From Tritrichomonas foetus (lineage: Eukaryota > Parabasalia > Tritrichomonadida > Tritrichomonadidae): 35,225 nt of DNA. The notes below the pieces were generated by a model, which saw nothing but the letters and a program-made list of their open reading frames with translations, was not told the origin of the DNA and ran no database searches. The stretch lies in assembly GCA_001839685.1 (NCBI GenBank), contig MLAK01000982.1:10066-45290 (forward strand). Direction: 5' to 3'. Positions 35,111 to 35,225 of this stretch are shown piece after piece (position 1 is the stretch's first letter; every line of letters begins with the position of its first letter). A program made the position numbers and the translations under genes.

Positions 35111-35225
35111 GAGAGAATAATAAAGAAGAGAGAATAATAAAGAAGAGAGAATAATAAAGAAGAGAGAATAATAAAGAAGAGAGAATAATAAAGAAGAGAG
35201 AATAATAAAGAAGAGAGAATAATAA
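35111..35225. repeat. 17-bp minisatellite running off the right edge
   Basis: Six full copies and a 13-base partial copy of GAGAGAATAATAAAGAA, all identical in the part seen. The unit length is not a multiple of three and it carries stops, so it is not coding. The purine-only strand asymmetry (only A, G and T, no C) is marked. Confidence 0.93.

Overview
The window looks like nuclear DNA of a parabasalid flagellate, most likely a Tritrichomonas-type trichomonad. Long single-exon genes sit on both strands in very AT-rich DNA. No trichomonad intron signals (the GTATGT 5' site or the 3' block ending ACACAG) are seen. Several starts lie a few bases downstream of a TCATT-like initiator, as in Trichomonas. 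The protein families also fit: axonemal Ig-like protein, CARMIL-like LRR protein, coronin, DUF3447/ankyrin protein, proline/threonine-repeat surface protein. Species was not tested by any search. Layout: bases 1-208 are an 18-bp tandem repeat that may be the 3' end of a repeat protein. 520-5016 (-) encodes a giant ASH/Ig-like flagellar protein. It diverges from 5388-8300 (+), a CARMIL-like leucine-rich-repeat protein. 9302-10648 (+) is coronin, with codon use visibly different from its neighbours. A small uncertain gene (11878-12306) and tRNA-Thr(TGT) at 12655-12727 follow. Then on + come a CAMK-type protein kinase (13222-14502), an importin/transportin-like HEAT protein (14656-17040), a PPP-family phosphatase with replaced metal ligands (18019-19302) and an ABCA-type half transporter (20366-22831). 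23226-24497 (-) is a sugar-porter MFS protein whose first membrane helix is cut by an in-frame TAA. 25787-29248 (+) is a large secreted protein of unknown function. It converges on 29943-31706 (-), a type I surface protein with three different tandem-repeat blocks. 31900-32307 looks like a decayed gene. 32803-34587 (-) is an ankyrin/DUF3447 protein. A 17-bp minisatellite runs off the right edge. Functional themes are cell shape, actin and flagella (axonemal protein, CARMIL-like protein, coronin), signalling (kinase, phosphatase), transport (importin, ABC, MFS) and cell surface (secreted and type I proteins). No operon logic is expected, and each gene appears to be its own unit. The most interesting material is: (1) the phosphatase with D-to-E and H-to-N changes at metal-binding positions; (2) the MFS gene broken, or re-started, inside TM1; (3) a series of long imperfect inverted repeats (foldbacks) in the larger intergenic gaps; (4) an unannotated decayed reading frame near 32 kb; (5) the repeat-coding sequence and GC-rich hairpin at the left edge. 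No CRISPR array, insertion sequence or viral gene was seen, and no clearly new multi-gene system could be shown.
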